From the NCBI GenBank assembly GCA_947479185.1, contig CANJYY010000029.1, forward strand, positions 1 through 13,765: a stretch of 13,765 nucleotides of DNA, read 5' to 3'. The stretch comes from Caulobacteraceae bacterium (lineage in GTDB: Bacteria; Pseudomonadota; Alphaproteobacteria; Caulobacterales; Caulobacteraceae). Below are positions 13,375 through 13,765 of the stretch, piece by piece. A program made the position numbers and the translations under genes. Each line of letters begins with the position of its first letter. Within the stretch, counting starts at the first letter, position 1. The notes under the pieces were generated by a model. The model saw nothing but the letters and a program-made list of their open reading frames with translations, was not told the DNA's origin and did not search any database.

Positions 13375-13765
13375 TCAGCCCAGCCCCGCCTTCAGGGCCG
13401 CGGCCGTCTCCTCGATCGCCACAGGCACGGCCGCGCAGAACGGACTCAGCGTGTAGAAGTCGTGGACGAACGCGGCGTACTCGACGTGCCGCGCCTTGCC
13501 GCCGGCGGCGTTGATGGCGGCGGCGTAGGCCTTGCCCTCATCCTTCAGCGGATCGAAGCCGGCCGTGACCACCCGCGCCGGCGCGACGCCGGTCAGGTCG
13601 GCGAACTTAGGCTCGGCCCGCTTGCGGTCGGGATGGCGGTTGACGCCGAAGTGGTCGCCGAACCAGTCCATCACCTCGGCGGTCAGCAGGTGGCCGGTGG
13701 CCAGGTCGCGGCGCGAAGCCGTGTCCTGCTCCATGGCCGTGGCCGGGTAGAGCAGCAGCTGGAAG
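13375..13765 (-). CDS. Alpha/beta hydrolase fold-3 (HSL-family) esterase/lipase, C-terminal part (partial)
   Basis: About 130 codons are visible; the gene continues past the window edge, since the frame stays open through LLLYPATA upstream of the internal Met at 13734. The visible part matches the C-terminal half of hormone-sensitive-lipase-like esterases: LLYPATA strand, GHLLTAEVMDWFGDHF, ARVVTAGFDPLKDEG with the catalytic Asp in DPLKDEG, then AFVHDFYTLS with the catalytic His. The usual motif at the His is HGF; here it is HDF, a small departure. The nucleophile Ser (GDSAG) and oxyanion HGGG lie outside the window. The predicted role is cleavage of a short or medium carboxylic ester. It converges on the TonB-receptor gene, separated by the terminator and repeat pair. 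Confidence 0.87.
   Translation of the reverse strand, partial: FQLLLYPATAMEQDTASRRDLATGHLLTAEVMDWFGDHFGVNRHPDRKRAEPKFADLTGVAPARVVTAGFDPLKDEGKAYAAAINAAGGKARHVEYAAFVHDFYTLSPFCAAVPVAIEETAAALKAGLG

Noticed and set aside
1..13765. tRNA genes, CRISPR arrays, insertion sequences, toxin-antitoxin or defence genes
   Set aside because: I found no cloverleaf sequences, regularly spaced direct repeats, transposase or integrase motifs, or nuclease or toxin motifs on either strand by eye.

Overview
The window reads as chromosomal DNA of a high-GC alphaproteobacterium, most likely Caulobacteraceae (Caulobacter, Phenylobacterium or Brevundimonas-like). This rests on strong GC bias at third codon positions, a large TonB-dependent receptor of the type abundant in that family, a FixK-like Crp/Fnr regulator start, and an intergenic repeat whose core I recall from alphaproteobacterial genomes. 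The placement is inference; no rRNA or marker gene is present. I see no tRNA, CRISPR array, insertion sequence or integrase.

Left part (1-4293): the first 54 codons of a leftward Crp/Fnr-family regulator run off the edge. After a divergent promoter region come four rightward genes: a PaaI-type hotdog thioesterase, a class I acyl-CoA ligase, a COG2159-type amidohydrolase and a small DCC-family (DUF393) thiol redox protein. Gaps are 40-105 bp, so they may be one loose transcription unit or have separate promoters.

Middle part (4303-9216): a leftward block holds a small zinc-ribbon protein and, upstream of it, an EthA-like Baeyer-Villiger monooxygenase. Divergent from the monooxygenase is an amidase-signature hydrolase. 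Their shared 170-bp region carries several palindromes that look like operators. The amidase converges on a leftward SelO-type protein adenylyltransferase with an atypical C-terminus, and a 12-bp hairpin lies between the two stop codons.

Right part (9251-13765): nhaA (Na+/H+ antiporter) starts only 34 bp from selO, divergently, and ends in a hairpin overlapping its stop codon. A TonB-dependent receptor follows behind a 189-bp leader rich in palindromes, and ends at a very strong intrinsic terminator. Two copies of an intergenic repeat in inverted orientation come next. The C-terminal part of a leftward HSL-family alpha/beta hydrolase runs off the right edge.

Taken together, the monooxygenase (ketone to ester), HSL-type esterase, amidase, acyl-CoA ligase, thioesterase and TonB receptor would suit uptake and breakdown of hydrophobic carbonyl compounds, but no substrate can be read from the sequence and the genes are not one operon. 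I found no convincing undescribed defence, mobile or RNA system. The most noteworthy signals are the operator-like palindromes at the monooxygenase/amidase and TonB-receptor promoters, changed pH-sensor residues in NhaA, the atypical SelO tail and the inverted repeat pair.
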